Shown here in pieces: positions 1-8,800 of a stretch of DNA of 14,286 nucleotides (its first letter is position 1; each line of letters starts with the position of its first letter). Below the pieces are notes generated by a model. It was not told where the DNA came from, ran no database searches, and saw only the letters and a program-made list of their open reading frames with translations. The stretch comes from an uncultured Eubacteriales bacterium (GTDB lineage Bacteria; Bacillota; Clostridia; UMGS1883; UMGS1540): positions 1 through 14,286 of the forward strand of contig USAP01000024.1 of the NCBI GenBank assembly GCA_900552775.1, written 5' to 3'. A program made the translations under genes and the position numbers.

Positions 1-130
1 TCGCAAAAAAGATGTTTAGCAGGGCAATACTTCCTTGCCGGGCTGTGGCTAAAGTCGGTTAACTTTTTAAACAGCCCCATTCGGGTCTTTGGAAAAAATA
101 ACAGACAAAGCATTTTTATTTTGCAAAAAT
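1..130. other. Structured non-coding left edge, possible RNA tail or leader
   Basis: No convincing gene is seen here. Reading the plus strand, GGCAA (23-27) can pair with TTGCC (35-39), and GGGCTGT (40-46) can pair with ACAGCCC (71-77) as a 7-bp GC-rich stem. TTTAGC (15-20) can also pair with GCTAAA (48-53), which combined with the 40-46/71-77 stem gives a pseudoknot-like fold. A weak CTTTG/CAAAG stem (87-91/106-110) is followed by a T-rich stretch (113-122) and could be a poor terminator just before the hprK promoter. This may be the 3' part of a small RNA or a leader that starts outside the window. I could not assign it to 6S, SRP, tmRNA, RNase P or a riboswitch class by eye, and it is not a tRNA. 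Confidence 0.3.
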
Positions 131-132
131 CA

Positions 133-161
133 TTTACAATTTATTCCGAATGTAGTATAAT
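133..161 (+). promoter_or_regulatory. Sigma-A type promoter of the hprK operon
   Basis: A -35 box TTTACA (133-138) is separated by exactly 17 bp from a perfect -10 box TATAAT (156-161). The surroundings are AT-rich, and transcription would start near 168, about 28 nt before the hprK start codon. It is the best promoter match upstream of the long plus-strand gene run and probably drives much of it. No clear CcpA (cre) operator was seen around it. Confidence 0.8.
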
Positions 162-195
162 AATATAGAATACGTATATTGAAAGGAGCGGCAAA

Positions 196-1134
196 ATGAA
201 TAACGGAGAATTTACCGTAAACCTTAAAAAAATTGTGGAAGAGTTTGATCTTGAAACGATTTACAAACCGGATGATGCGGATGAACGAAAAATATGTACA
301 TCTGATATTTTAAGACCCGGACTGCAGCTTGCAACCGGGTTTGAAGAATATTTTAACACCGACAGAATAATGATGTTCGGCAATCTTGAAAATGCATATA
401 TGAAAACGCTGGAATCCGAAGACAGATATTTAAGGCTTAAAAGACTTTTTTCGCATCATTCGCCGGCGCTTATTGTAGCGCGCGGACTTGATGTATATCC
501 GGAAATTGTTAAAGCGGCACAGGAATGCGCAATGCCGGTATACAGAACAAAAGTGAGTACATCGCCGTTTATGGCGGCGCTTATCGGAGCGCTCAATGTC
601 CATTTGGCACCGCGTATTTCACGCCACGGAGTTTTGGTTGAAGTATACGGCGAAGGTATTTTGCTTTTGGGTGAAAGCGGCGTCGGGAAAAGCGAAACGG
701 CAATTGAGCTTTTAAAACGCGGGCACAGACTTGTGGCAGATGATGCGGTAGATATACGCCGTGTTTCGTCAATTACACTTGTCGGCTCATCGCCGGCGGT
801 GATAAAACATTTTGTGGAAATCCGCGGTATAGGAATTGTGGATGTGCAGAAAATATTCGGTATGGGCGCCGTAAAAGATACGGAGAAAATAGATTTTATT
901 CTGAATTTCGAGCCTTGGCAGGAAGACAAGGAATATGACAGACTCGGAATGGAAACGCAGTATACGGAGCTTTTGGGTATAAAAATCCCGTCCATAACCG
1001 TTCCCGTAAAGCCCGGCAGAAATCTTGCGGTTATAGTCGAGGTGGCGGCGATGAATCACAGACAGAAAAAAATGGGTTACAGTGCGGTTGACGCGCTCAA
1101 TAAACGCCTTGCGGCGGAATTCGGAAATAATTAA
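196..1134 (+). CDS. hprK: HPr kinase/phosphorylase
   Basis: This bifunctional cytoplasmic enzyme phosphorylates HPr (and Crh where present) on a regulatory serine using ATP or pyrophosphate, and reverses the reaction with phosphate. It sets CcpA-dependent carbon catabolite repression. The 312-residue length is typical. The N-terminal half matches the HprK N-domain. The kinase core starts with RHGVLVEVYG (143-152), which holds the conserved histidine H144, followed by Walker A GESGVGKS (159-166) and the acidic ADDAVDI segment (181-187). The family signature EIRGIGIVDV lies at 208-217 and the VKPGRN loop at 271-276. The start is supported by AGGAG (184-188) 7 nt upstream and by the promoter before it. 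All catalytic motifs look intact. No ptsH or crh gene lies in this window. Gene identity is firm. Confidence 0.97.
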   Translation: MNNGEFTVNLKKIVEEFDLETIYKPDDADERKICTSDILRPGLQLATGFEEYFNTDRIMMFGNLENAYMKTLESEDRYLRLKRLFSHHSPALIVARGLDVYPEIVKAAQECAMPVYRTKVSTSPFMAALIGALNVHLAPRISRHGVLVEVYGEGILLLGESGVGKSETAIELLKRGHRLVADDAVDIRRVSSITLVGSSPAVIKHFVEIRGIGIVDVQKIFGMGAVKDTEKIDFILNFEPWQEDKEYDRLGMETQYTELLGIKIPSITVPVKPGRNLAVIVEVAAMNHRQKKMGYSAVDALNKRLAAEFGNN

Positions 1135-1142
1135 AAGCAAAA

Positions 1143-1206
1143 ATCTCTTATCATTCCTTGCCCTGTAGATAAGAGATGTTAATTTACAAGCAAGCTGATA
1201 CAGGGC
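1143..1206 (+). promoter_or_regulatory. Candidate H-type pseudoknot upstream of glucokinase
   Basis: A perfect 10-bp stem is formed by ATCTCTTATC (1143-1152) and GATAAGAGAT (1168-1177) with a 15-nt loop. The 3' half of that loop, GCCCTGTA (1160-1167), is perfectly complementary over 8 nt to TACAGGGC (1199-1206), extendable by two G-U pairs at 1207-1208. The two stems directly abut (0 nt between 1167 and 1168), the geometry of a coaxially stacked H-type pseudoknot, with a 21-nt connecting strand (1178-1198). The second stem ends 8 nt before the GGAG (1215-1218) of the glucokinase start at 1225, and it covers the G-rich ribosome-binding region of the alternative start at 1213. There is no U-run, so it is not an ordinary terminator. 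Function as a translational switch is inference. Confidence 0.5.
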
Positions 1207-1224
1207 GGCGGAATGGAGATTAAA

Positions 1225-2166
1225 ATGTATATAGGAATAGACCTCGGAGGGACGTTTATAAAGGCGGGAATAGTGGCGGAAGACGGCACGATAATACACA
1301 AGGACAGTGCGCCTGCGGGAGCAGGCAGAGAAAGCAGCCTTATTATTGCCGATATTGCCGCGCTGATTAAAAAAGTTTTGAAAGACAGCGGTACAGATAT
1401 AAAGAATATAAAAAGCATCGGAATAGGAAATCCCGGGACATGTGACACAGAAAACGGAATTGTTGTGTGCGCGGCAAATCTCGGACTTTACAACGTAAAT
1501 ATGAGAGACGAGCTTCAGAAATATTTTGATTTGCCCGTTTTTGTGGGAAATGATGCAAACTGCGCGGCACTTGGCGAATATGCAATGCTTGACGAAGATA
1601 TTTCGGACATGGTGTTTATAACTCTCGGAACAGGCGTGGGCGGCGGTATCATAATAGATAAAAAGCTTTACACAGGTAAAAACGGCTCTGCTGCCGAAGT
1701 CGGACATATGATAATAGAACAGGGCGGAATTCTCTGTAACTGCGGCGCGCGCGGATGCTGGGAAAAATATGCGTCTGTTACGGCTCTTATAGAGCAGACA
1801 AAAGAATACGCAAAGAATCATCCGGAAAGCGCTGTTGCCAAGGCATGTGAAAACGAGGTTAACGGAAAAACCGCATTTGTTCTCGCAAAACAGGGGGACA
1901 AAGGCGGAAAAGAAATTGTCGATACATGGATTTCGTATGTTGCAATAGGGATTTTAAGCATTATAAATCTTTTGCAGCCGGAGCTTATTCTGATAGGCGG
2001 GGCAATAAGCCGTGAAGGAGATTATCTGCTTAACCCAATAAGAGCAATTCAAAGCGGAAACACATATTCCAAAATAGAAAACAAGACAAGAATTATGCAG
2101 GCAAGTCTCGGAAATGACGCGGGACTTATAGGAAGTGCTTTTTTGGGCAAAGGAGAAATAAGGTGA
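1225..2166 (+). CDS. glcK: ROK-family glucokinase
   Basis: ROK kinases transfer phosphate from ATP to glucose or a related hexose (some members act on N-acetylmannosamine or fructose) in the cytoplasm. The N-terminal phosphate-binding loop reads DLGGT (6-10). The catalytic aspartate is D110 in GNDAN, and LGTGVGG (134-140) is the second nucleotide-binding loop. E158 and H161 of the sugar site are followed by the ROK zinc motif with H161, C171, C173 and C178. I chose ATG 1225 because GGAG (1215-1218) sits 6 nt upstream and the protein then begins MYIGIDLGGT as is usual. The in-frame ATG at 1213 would add four residues and has only a G-rich stretch before it. The 313-residue length is normal. 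The gene ends 4 bp into murB. Its place behind hprK suggests glucose entry into glycolysis. Exact sugar specificity cannot be read from sequence alone. Confidence 0.9.
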   Translation: MYIGIDLGGTFIKAGIVAEDGTIIHKDSAPAGAGRESSLIIADIAALIKKVLKDSGTDIKNIKSIGIGNPGTCDTENGIVVCAANLGLYNVNMRDELQKYFDLPVFVGNDANCAALGEYAMLDEDISDMVFITLGTGVGGGIIIDKKLYTGKNGSAAEVGHMIIEQGGILCNCGARGCWEKYASVTALIEQTKEYAKNHPESAVAKACENEVNGKTAFVLAKQGDKGGKEIVDTWISYVAIGILSIINLLQPELILIGGAISREGDYLLNPIRAIQSGNTYSKIENKTRIMQASLGNDAGLIGSAFLGKGEIR

Positions 2167-3062
2167 CAAGTTCTTTCATTTATGACGAGCTGAATAAAAT
2201 TAGCGGCGGAGTTTTGAAAAATGAGCCTATGTCGCGCCATACGACTTTTAAAATAGGCGGCGAAGCGGATTTTTTGGTTCAGCCGTCAACGGTTTCCGAA
2301 GTATGCGGTTGCGTAAAGTTTTTGAGGAAAGAAAAAATTCCGTTTGCGGTTATCGGCAACGGGTCAAATCTTTTGGTTTCCGATAACGGCTTTAGAGGAG
2401 TTATAATAAAGCTTTTGAAAAACTTTTCACAAATCCGTGAAGAAGACGGACTTATTTGTGCTCAGGCGGGAGCCACGCTATCGTCACTTGCGGCATTTGC
2501 CGCGGAAAGAGGACTTGAAGGTTTGCAGTTTGCATCGGGGATACCCGGTACTGTGGGCGGAGCCGTGCTTATGAACGCCGGAGCATACGGCGGACAGATG
2601 AGCGATGTTGTTGTAAGAACAAAATATATTGATAAAAGTTCCGAAATTCAAACGGCGGAAGAACATGGATTTTCGTACAGAAGCTCGGTTTTTCAGAAAA
2701 ACGGCGGAATTATTCTTGAAACCGCCATGAAGCTTCAGCATGGCAATCGTGACGAAATATACGAAAAAATGAGAAGCCTTGCAGAGGCAAGACGCGAAAA
2801 ACAGCCGCTTAATTTTCCGAGCGCGGGCAGTGCATTTAAAAGACCCGAGGGATTTTTTGCGGCGAAGCTTATAGATGACGCGGGTTTGCGCGGATTTACA
2901 GTGGGCGGCGCCAAGATTTCGGAAAAACACGCCGGATTTGTTATAAACCGCGGCGGAGCAACGCAGAAAGATGTGTCGGAGCTTATGCAAAAAGTGAGCG
3001 ACACTGTTTATGAAAAATTCGGGGTAAGACTTGAAAGAGAAATTAAATTTTTGGGAGACTGA
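2163..3062 (+). CDS. murB: UDP-N-acetylmuramate dehydrogenase
   Basis: MurB is a cytoplasmic FAD enzyme that uses NADPH to reduce UDP-GlcNAc-enolpyruvate to UDP-MurNAc, the second committed step of peptidoglycan synthesis. The 299-residue protein shows RHTTFKIGG near residue 25, the FAD-binding VIGNGSNLL (63-71) and the long GIPGTVGGAVLMNAGAYGG block (126-144). It has YRSS with the substrate-binding arginine R173 and SAGSAFKRP (220-228) with the proton-donor serine S223. A C-terminal LEREIKFLG carries the conserved glutamate E293. It is the type II form common in Gram-positive bacteria. The start is GTG, with AGGAG (2151-2155) 7 nt upstream inside the end of glcK, and the GTGA overlap suggests translational coupling. 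All key residues are present. Confidence 0.97.
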   Translation: MTSSFIYDELNKISGGVLKNEPMSRHTTFKIGGEADFLVQPSTVSEVCGCVKFLRKEKIPFAVIGNGSNLLVSDNGFRGVIIKLLKNFSQIREEDGLICAQAGATLSSLAAFAAERGLEGLQFASGIPGTVGGAVLMNAGAYGGQMSDVVVRTKYIDKSSEIQTAEEHGFSYRSSVFQKNGGIILETAMKLQHGNRDEIYEKMRSLAEARREKQPLNFPSAGSAFKRPEGFFAAKLIDDAGLRGFTVGGAKISEKHAGFVINRGGATQKDVSELMQKVSDTVYEKFGVRLEREIKFLGD

Positions 3063-3066
3063 AGAA

Positions 3067-3924
3067 ATGAAGGTTATTATAGTAACGGGACTTTCCGGAG
3101 CGGGAAAGACAAAAGCAATCAGAAGCCTTGAAGATATGGGGTTTTACTGTGTTGACAACATGCCGCCCGTGCTTATCAGCAAATTTGCGGAGATGTGTTA
3201 CAACTCGCAGGGAAAACTCACAAAGGTTGCAATGGTTGTGGATGTGCGAAGCCATGAAATGTTCAGTGAGCTTACGGGTGAACTGGCGCAGCTTCAGCGC
3301 GACGGAATAGAGCATAAAATCCTTTTTCTTGAGGCTTCCGATGAAACTATAATAAAAAGATATAAAGAAACGAGGCGCAATCATCCGCTCCAGTACGGCA
3401 AGGGTATAAGAGACGGGATAAAGCGCGAAAGAGAACTTTTAAAAGAAATAAAAAAACATGCCGACTATGTTATAGACACAAGCAGCATGAAAACAGAGCA
3501 TTTAAGTGAGAATATAAAGACACTGTTTCGTGAAAACGATGCCGAGGGCAAAATGCTTATAAACGTGATGTCCTTCGGCTTCAAATTCGGTTTGCCGCTT
3601 GACTGCGATTTGGTTTTTGACGTGAGATTTCTTCCGAATCCTTTTTATGTTGCCGAGCTTCGGGAAAAAACGGGCAAGGAACCTGAAATAAGAGATTTTG
3701 TTATGAATAATGAAGTTTCGGAAAAATTCAGAGATAAACTGCTCGATATGATAGAATTCCTGATTCCGCAATATGTTGAGGAGGGCAAAGGAAATCTTGT
3801 GATAGGAATCGGATGCACGGGCGGAAAACACAGAAGCGTTGTAATAAGCGAGCTGCTCTACAAAGAGCTTCTTGACAAAAATCAGAAATGCGTTATAAAT
3901 CACAGAGATATTGACAAAAAATAA
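3067..3924 (+). CDS. rapZ: RapZ-family nucleotide-binding protein (YvcJ)
   Basis: RapZ in E. coli senses glucosamine-6-phosphate and directs RNase E to the small RNA GlmZ. The Bacillus homologue YvcJ binds and hydrolyses nucleotides, and its role is less clear. The 285-residue protein has a Walker A GLSGAGKT (8-15), a kinase-like N-terminal domain, and a C-terminal domain ending with the family signature GIGCTGGKHRSV (about 247-258). I start it at ATG 3067, which has GGGAG (3053-3057) 9 nt upstream overlapping the murB stop and gives the usual MKVIIVTGLSGAGKT start. A TTG at 3031 is in frame but would overlap murB by 32 bp and lacks support. Its place between murB and yvcK is the conserved Bacillota order. 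Family assignment is firm. A small-RNA role in this organism is unproven. Confidence 0.95.
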   Translation: MKVIIVTGLSGAGKTKAIRSLEDMGFYCVDNMPPVLISKFAEMCYNSQGKLTKVAMVVDVRSHEMFSELTGELAQLQRDGIEHKILFLEASDETIIKRYKETRRNHPLQYGKGIRDGIKRERELLKEIKKHADYVIDTSSMKTEHLSENIKTLFRENDAEGKMLINVMSFGFKFGLPLDCDLVFDVRFLPNPFYVAELREKTGKEPEIRDFVMNNEVSEKFRDKLLDMIEFLIPQYVEEGKGNLVIGIGCTGGKHRSVVISELLYKELLDKNQKCVINHRDIDKK

Positions 3925-3928
3925 TATC

Positions 3929-3960
3929 GGGTCAAACATTAAAAAGACCCTCCTCGGAGG
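3929..3960 (+). promoter_or_regulatory. Two competing hairpins masking the yvcK ribosome binding site
   Basis: In the 41-bp rapZ-yvcK gap, GGGTC (3929-3933) can pair with GACCC (3946-3950). CCTC (3949-3952) can also pair with GAGG (3957-3960), which is most of the GGAGG ribosome binding site (3956-3960) of yvcK. The two stems share 3949-3950, so they exclude each other: the upstream one frees the ribosome binding site and the downstream one hides it. No U-run follows. A translational control role is inference, and the stems are short. Confidence 0.35.
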
Positions 3961-3965
3961 TTTAT

Positions 3966-4937
3966 ATGGCTGAAACGCTTAAAATAGTGGCATTGGGAGG
4001 CGGAACAGGGCTTTCCACAATGCTCAGAGGACTTAAAAAGTATACACATAACCTCACCGCCGTTGTTACTATGTCGGATGACGGGGGAGGTTCGGGAATA
4101 CTGAGGCAGGATTTGGGAATGCTGCCTCCGGGCGATATACGCAATTGTCTTTTGGCACTTGCCGATATAGAGCCTACAATGGAAAAGCTGTTTACCTACA
4201 GATTTGATGACGGAATTTTAAGAGGGCAAAGCTTCGGAAATCTCTTTTTGGCGGCAATGAACGGTGTTTACGGGGATTTTGAAGAGGCTGTGCGCCACGC
4301 CAATGAAGTTTTGGCGGTTGTGGGAGAAGTTTTGCCGGTTACAAACCAGGATATAAGAATGTGTGCCGAGTTTGAAGACGGCAAAGAGGTTTTCGGAGAG
4401 TCGAAAATAGCAAATGCAAAAATACAAAACGGCGGCAGAATAAAAAAGGTTTCTCTTGTGCCTTCAAAGGTTGAACCCGCTTCGGGAGTGCTTGAAAGCA
4501 TTGCGGAAGCGGATATGGTTATTTTGGGACCCGGGAGCCTTTATACAAGCGTTATTCCCACGCTGCTTGTAAACGGAGTGTCGGACGCGGTTAGAAAAAG
4601 CCGCGCAAAGAAAATTTTTGTATGTAACGTTATGACGCAGCCCGGAGAAACGGACGGTTATTCCGCAATTGATCATATAAAAGCGCTTGAAGAACATGCA
4701 GGTATGAAGATTGTGGATTACTGCGTTGTAAATACGGGGCGTATGCGCGAAGACGTTTTAAAACGTTACGCCGAAGACAGGCAGACGCCCGTAAGTTTTG
4801 ATGAAAGGGATTTTGCAGAGCACGGAATAAAGCTTATAGAAGCCGATATGCATCTTGACAATGCGCTTATTGCGCGTCATAACCCTGACATCCTTGCAAA
4901 AACCATAATTGATTTTTACAAAGGTAATGCGGAGTGA
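3966..4937 (+). CDS. yvcK: YvcK/CofD-like gluconeogenesis factor
   Basis: YvcK-family proteins bind UDP-sugars such as UDP-GlcNAc. In Bacillus, YvcK is needed for normal morphology on gluconeogenic carbon sources and affects PBP1 localisation, linking carbon status to wall synthesis. The fold is that of CofD, but this genome context is not F420 synthesis. The 323-residue protein shows ALGGGTGLS (9-17), SDDGGGSG (37-44) and MLPPGDIRN (52-60), all family hallmarks. LGPGSLYTSV in the middle and CNVMTQPGETDGY further on are also typical. The start has GGAGG (3956-3960) 5 nt upstream. The gene ends 5 bp before the preferred whiA start. Family identity is firm; the ligand is inferred from characterised relatives. 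Confidence 0.95.
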   Translation: MAETLKIVALGGGTGLSTMLRGLKKYTHNLTAVVTMSDDGGGSGILRQDLGMLPPGDIRNCLLALADIEPTMEKLFTYRFDDGILRGQSFGNLFLAAMNGVYGDFEEAVRHANEVLAVVGEVLPVTNQDIRMCAEFEDGKEVFGESKIANAKIQNGGRIKKVSLVPSKVEPASGVLESIAEADMVILGPGSLYTSVIPTLLVNGVSDAVRKSRAKKIFVCNVMTQPGETDGYSAIDHIKALEEHAGMKIVDYCVVNTGRMREDVLKRYAEDRQTPVSFDERDFAEHGIKLIEADMHLDNALIARHNPDILAKTIIDFYKGNAE

Positions 4938-4942
4938 GAAAT

Positions 4943-5854
4943 ATGTCTTTTTCAGCTGAAATAAAAAACGAGCTATGCCGAGAAAGTATAAATAAAAAGT
5001 GCTGCGCGCAGGCGGAAATATGCGGCATACTTTTTTTCGGAGGTGTTATAACCGAAGAAAACGGAGTGTGCTCATTTCGTTTTACAACCGAAAGCAAGGC
5101 TGTGACGGAACGGTGCTATTGCCTTTTTAACAAAGTGACGGAGGGTGAGTTTTTCCCGTTGAGACTCGTAACGAGCGTCACAAAAAGAGGCTTTGTGTAC
5201 ACGGTTTCCATGGAGATTGAAAGCGAGCTTGCCTTCGGAAAGGGAACTCGGATTTACAGAGCTTACGCAGGAGAGAACGACTGCTGCAAAAAATCTTTTA
5301 TGCGCGGAGCGTTTCTGGGAGCGGGTTCTGTGACAAATCCGATGAAAGCATATCATGCCGAGCTTGTTACGCATCATAAAAAGCTTTGTGAAGGAACGGT
5401 GAATCTTCTTGCGGAAGCCGGGTTTGTTCCGAGGCTTGTAATGCGCAAATCAAATTATGTTATATATTTTAAAAGCGGTGACGAAATCGAAGATTTTCTG
5501 ACATTTTTGGGTGCCACGGCTTCTATGATGGAATTTGCAAATGCCCGTATATATAAAGATACAAAAAATAACATAAACAGGAAAATAAATTGCGAAACCG
5601 CGAACACGGATAAAATATACGGTGCGGCAATAAATCAGATGAAGGCAATAAATAAGCTTAAAGCTGCCGGGAAATTTGTATTTCTTCCCGAAAAGCTTCA
5701 GGATACGGCAAATCTCAGATGTGAAAATCCGGAAGCGTCTTTGGCGGAACTTTCCGCGCTTTCCGTGCCGCGCGTTTCAAAATCGGGAATATCTCACAGG
5801 CTTAAAAGACTTGAAGAGTTGGCGGAGTTACTGGTGAAAAAAGATGAAAAATAA
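4943..5854 (+). CDS. whiA: DNA-binding protein WhiA
   Basis: WhiA is a DNA-binding protein with an N-terminal degenerate LAGLIDADG homing-endonuclease-like domain and a C-terminal helix-turn-helix. In Streptomyces it controls sporulation septation with WhiB. In Bacillus it affects cell division and chromosome segregation by a less clear route. Here the endonuclease-like part spans roughly residues 1-220, with MRGAFLGAGSVTNP as its conserved block. The helix-turn-helix lies at about 264-295, containing LSVPRVSKSGISHRLKRLEE. I start at ATG 4943 because it gives the family-typical MSFSAEIKNEL and has GGAG (4931-4934) 8 nt upstream. A GTG at 4934 would add three residues. At 303 residues the length is usual. 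It overlaps dnaE by 11 bp. Confidence 0.95.
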   Translation: MSFSAEIKNELCRESINKKCCAQAEICGILFFGGVITEENGVCSFRFTTESKAVTERCYCLFNKVTEGEFFPLRLVTSVTKRGFVYTVSMEIESELAFGKGTRIYRAYAGENDCCKKSFMRGAFLGAGSVTNPMKAYHAELVTHHKKLCEGTVNLLAEAGFVPRLVMRKSNYVIYFKSGDEIEDFLTFLGATASMMEFANARIYKDTKNNINRKINCETANTDKIYGAAINQMKAINKLKAAGKFVFLPEKLQDTANLRCENPEASLAELSALSVPRVSKSGISHRLKRLEELAELLVKKDEK

Positions 5855-8800
5855 TTTTGTTCATTTACATGTCCACAGTGAATACAGTTTGCTTGACGGA
5901 GCGTGCCGCATAAAAGAGCTGGCAGAACGCGCCGCAGAACTTTCCATGCCCGCACTGGCGCTTACAGATCACGGAGTTATGTACGGTGCGGTGGATTTTT
6001 ACAATGCGGCAAAAGAAGCCGGTATAAAACCCATTATAGGCTGCGAGGTTTACGTTGCGCCGCGTTCGCGCTTTAACAAGGAAATGGGAATTGACAATAA
6101 TATAAGCCATCTTGTGCTGCTTGCGAAAAATGAGGAAGGATACGGAAACCTCATTAAAATAGTTTCTGCGGGCTTTGTGGACGGATTTTATTATAAACCG
6201 AGAGTTGACAAAGAGCTGCTCTCAAAATACAGCGGCGGTCTTATTGCGCTTTCGGCGTGTATTGCCGGTGAGATTCCGAAGCTTATATTAAACGGGAACT
6301 ATGACGCGGCAAAAAAACTGGCGCTCGGCTACCGCGATATGTTCGGGGAAGAGAATTTTTATCTTGAGATACAGGATCACGGCATTGCTGAGCAGAAAAA
6401 AGTAAACGCAGCGCTTTGCAAAATGTCCGAAGAAACGGGAATTCCGCTTGTTGCAACAAACGACGCGCATTATTTAAGACGGGAGGACGCTGAAAACCAC
6501 GATTTACTGCTTTGTATTCAAACGGGAAAAACCGTGGACGATACGGACAGACTTAAGTTTCAGACAAATGAATTCTACTTAAAAAGCGGAGAAGAGATGG
6601 AAAATCTCTTTGCATATGCGCCGGAAGCCATAAAAAACACTTTAAAAATTGCAGAGATGTGCAATGTTGAGTTTGAATTCGGAAAGCTTAAATTGCCGCG
6701 ATACCCCGCACCGGGAGATAGCTTTGAGTATCTTAAATCCTTGTGTGACAAGGGACTGGCAAGACGATATCCGAAGCCGACGGAGGAAATACAGAAAAGA
6801 CTTTCGTATGAGCTTTCCGTTATTTCCGATATGGGTTTTGTGGATTACTTTCTGATTGTATGGGATTATGTTAACTTCGCAAAAAGCCACGGAATTATGG
6901 TGGGACCGGGCCGTGGTTCGGCGGCGGGAAGCATTGTGGCGTATACTTTGGGTATAACGGATATAGATCCGATAAAATACGGGCTGATTTTCGAAAGATT
7001 TTTAAATCCGGAGAGAATAAGCATGCCCGATATAGACGTAGACTTTTGTTACGAACGCCGTCAGGAAGTTATAGATTATGTGGTTTCAAAGTACGGGAAA
7101 GACCATGTGTCACAGATAATAACTTTCGGAACAATGGCAGCGAGAATGGCTGTGCGCGATGTGGGCAGAGCCTTGGGTATGCCTTACGGCGAGGTTGACG
7201 CAGTTGCAAAAATGATACCGACGGAGCTTGGAATCACAATTAAAGAGGCACTTAAGGTAAATCCGGATATTGCGGCGCTTTGCGAAAAAGATAAAAGTAT
7301 TAAAAGGCTTATTTCTGTTTCATCGGCGCTTGAGGGCTTGCCGAGGCACGCTTCGACGCATGCGGCGGGCGTTGTTATATGCGACAAAAGCGTTGACGAA
7401 TATGTTCCCTTACAGAAAAACGATGATGTTATAACAACTCAGTTCCCGATGGGTACAATCGAAAGACTCGGACTTTTAAAAATGGATTTTCTCGGTCTGC
7501 GAAACCTGACGGTTATAAAAAATACGGCAGAACTTATCCGTGCCGGCGGAACGGATTTTGATATTGAAAAGATAGATTATGACAGCCCCGAGGTTTATAA
7601 AATGATAAGCCGCGGTGAAACGGAAGGTGTTTTCCAGCTTGAAAGCAGCGGCATGAAGTCGTTTATGAAACGGCTTGAACCGCAGAATCTTGAAGATATT
7701 ATAGCCGGGATTTCGCTTTACAGACCGGGACCTATGGATCAGATTCCGCGCTATATAGAAAATAAACAGCATCCGGATAAAATAAAATATAAACATCCCC
7801 TGCTGGCTGATATTCTGGACGTTACGTACGGATGCATAGTGTATCAGGAGCAGGTTATGCAGATTGTGCGCGTTTTGGGCGGATACAGTCTGGCAAGAGC
7901 GGATTCCGTGCGCAAGGCTATGAGCAAAAAGAAACAGGACGTTATGGAAAAAGAGCGCGCGGTATTTGTGAAAGGCGCGCAGGAGAGGGGTGTGCCGGAG
8001 AAAACCGCAAATGAAATTTATGATGATATGATTGATTTTGCAAAGTATGCCTTTAACAAGTCGCACGCGGCGGCTTATGCGGTTGTGGCATACAGAACGG
8101 CATATCTGAAATGCTTTTATAAAACCGAGTATTTTGCGGCGCTTTTTAACAGTATCATAGGCAATACAGATAAAACCGCGGAATATTTTGAAGAGTGCAC
8201 GAGAATGGGCATAAAGATTCTGCCGCCGCATATAAATTCCAGCATGGCACGTTTTTCTGCGGAAAGCGGCGCTATAAGAGTCGGTCTTTGCGCGGTAAAA
8301 AACGTTGGCGCGGCATTTTGCAATTCATGTGTTGACGAGCGGCGCGAAAACGGTGATTATTTAAGTCTCGGCGATTTTGTAACACGCATGGTAAAGCGCG
8401 GTTCGGTAAGTAAAAGGGCGGTTTCTTCATTTATTCTTGCCGGGGTGTTTGACGGATTTAATGTAACGCGGTCATCATTGCTTGCAAAGCACGAGGAACT
8501 TATAGATGCTGCCGCGGCAGAAAACAAGAACAACGCCGCGGGGCAGGTATCGCTTTTTGAAATAATCGAAGATAAAAGCAAAACTTTTTCGGAGGAGTAC
8601 CCGGATATTGCCGAGTTTAATCCGCGTGACTTGCTGGAATATGAAAAAGAAGCGATGGGAATTTACGTTTCGGGTCATCCGCTGGATGAATTCAGACGCG
8701 AAGTTGAACGCGCGGAAACCATGAGCATAGGTGCAATAAAACGTGCCGCAGAAGAGTCCGGGGAAAAAACGGACAAGCTTTCCGTAACGGTTGCCGGACT

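Noticed and set aside
1..195. tRNA, tmRNA 3' end or SRP RNA at the left edge
   Set aside because: No CCA-ending acceptor stem, T-loop or SRP core sequence is visible; structure noted without assignment.
1213..1224. Upstream in-frame ATG for glucokinase
   Set aside because: ATG 1225 has a better spaced GGAG and gives the family-typical N-terminus; kept only as an alternative.
787..1821. Long open frame on the minus strand opposite hprK and glcK
   Set aside because: It spans two well-identified plus-strand genes, has a composition rich in Cys, His, Tyr and Phe typical of antisense shadows, and shows no family resemblance.
5002..5011. CTGCGCGCAG palindrome followed 20 bp later by a T-run in whiA, considered as a terminator
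   Set aside because: The palindrome has no loop and the T-run is too far away; both fall in conserved whiA coding sequence.
7476..8231. Minus-strand open frame opposite dnaE
   Set aside because: Lies wholly within the conserved polymerase core of dnaE, with low-complexity basic/aromatic composition and no family match.
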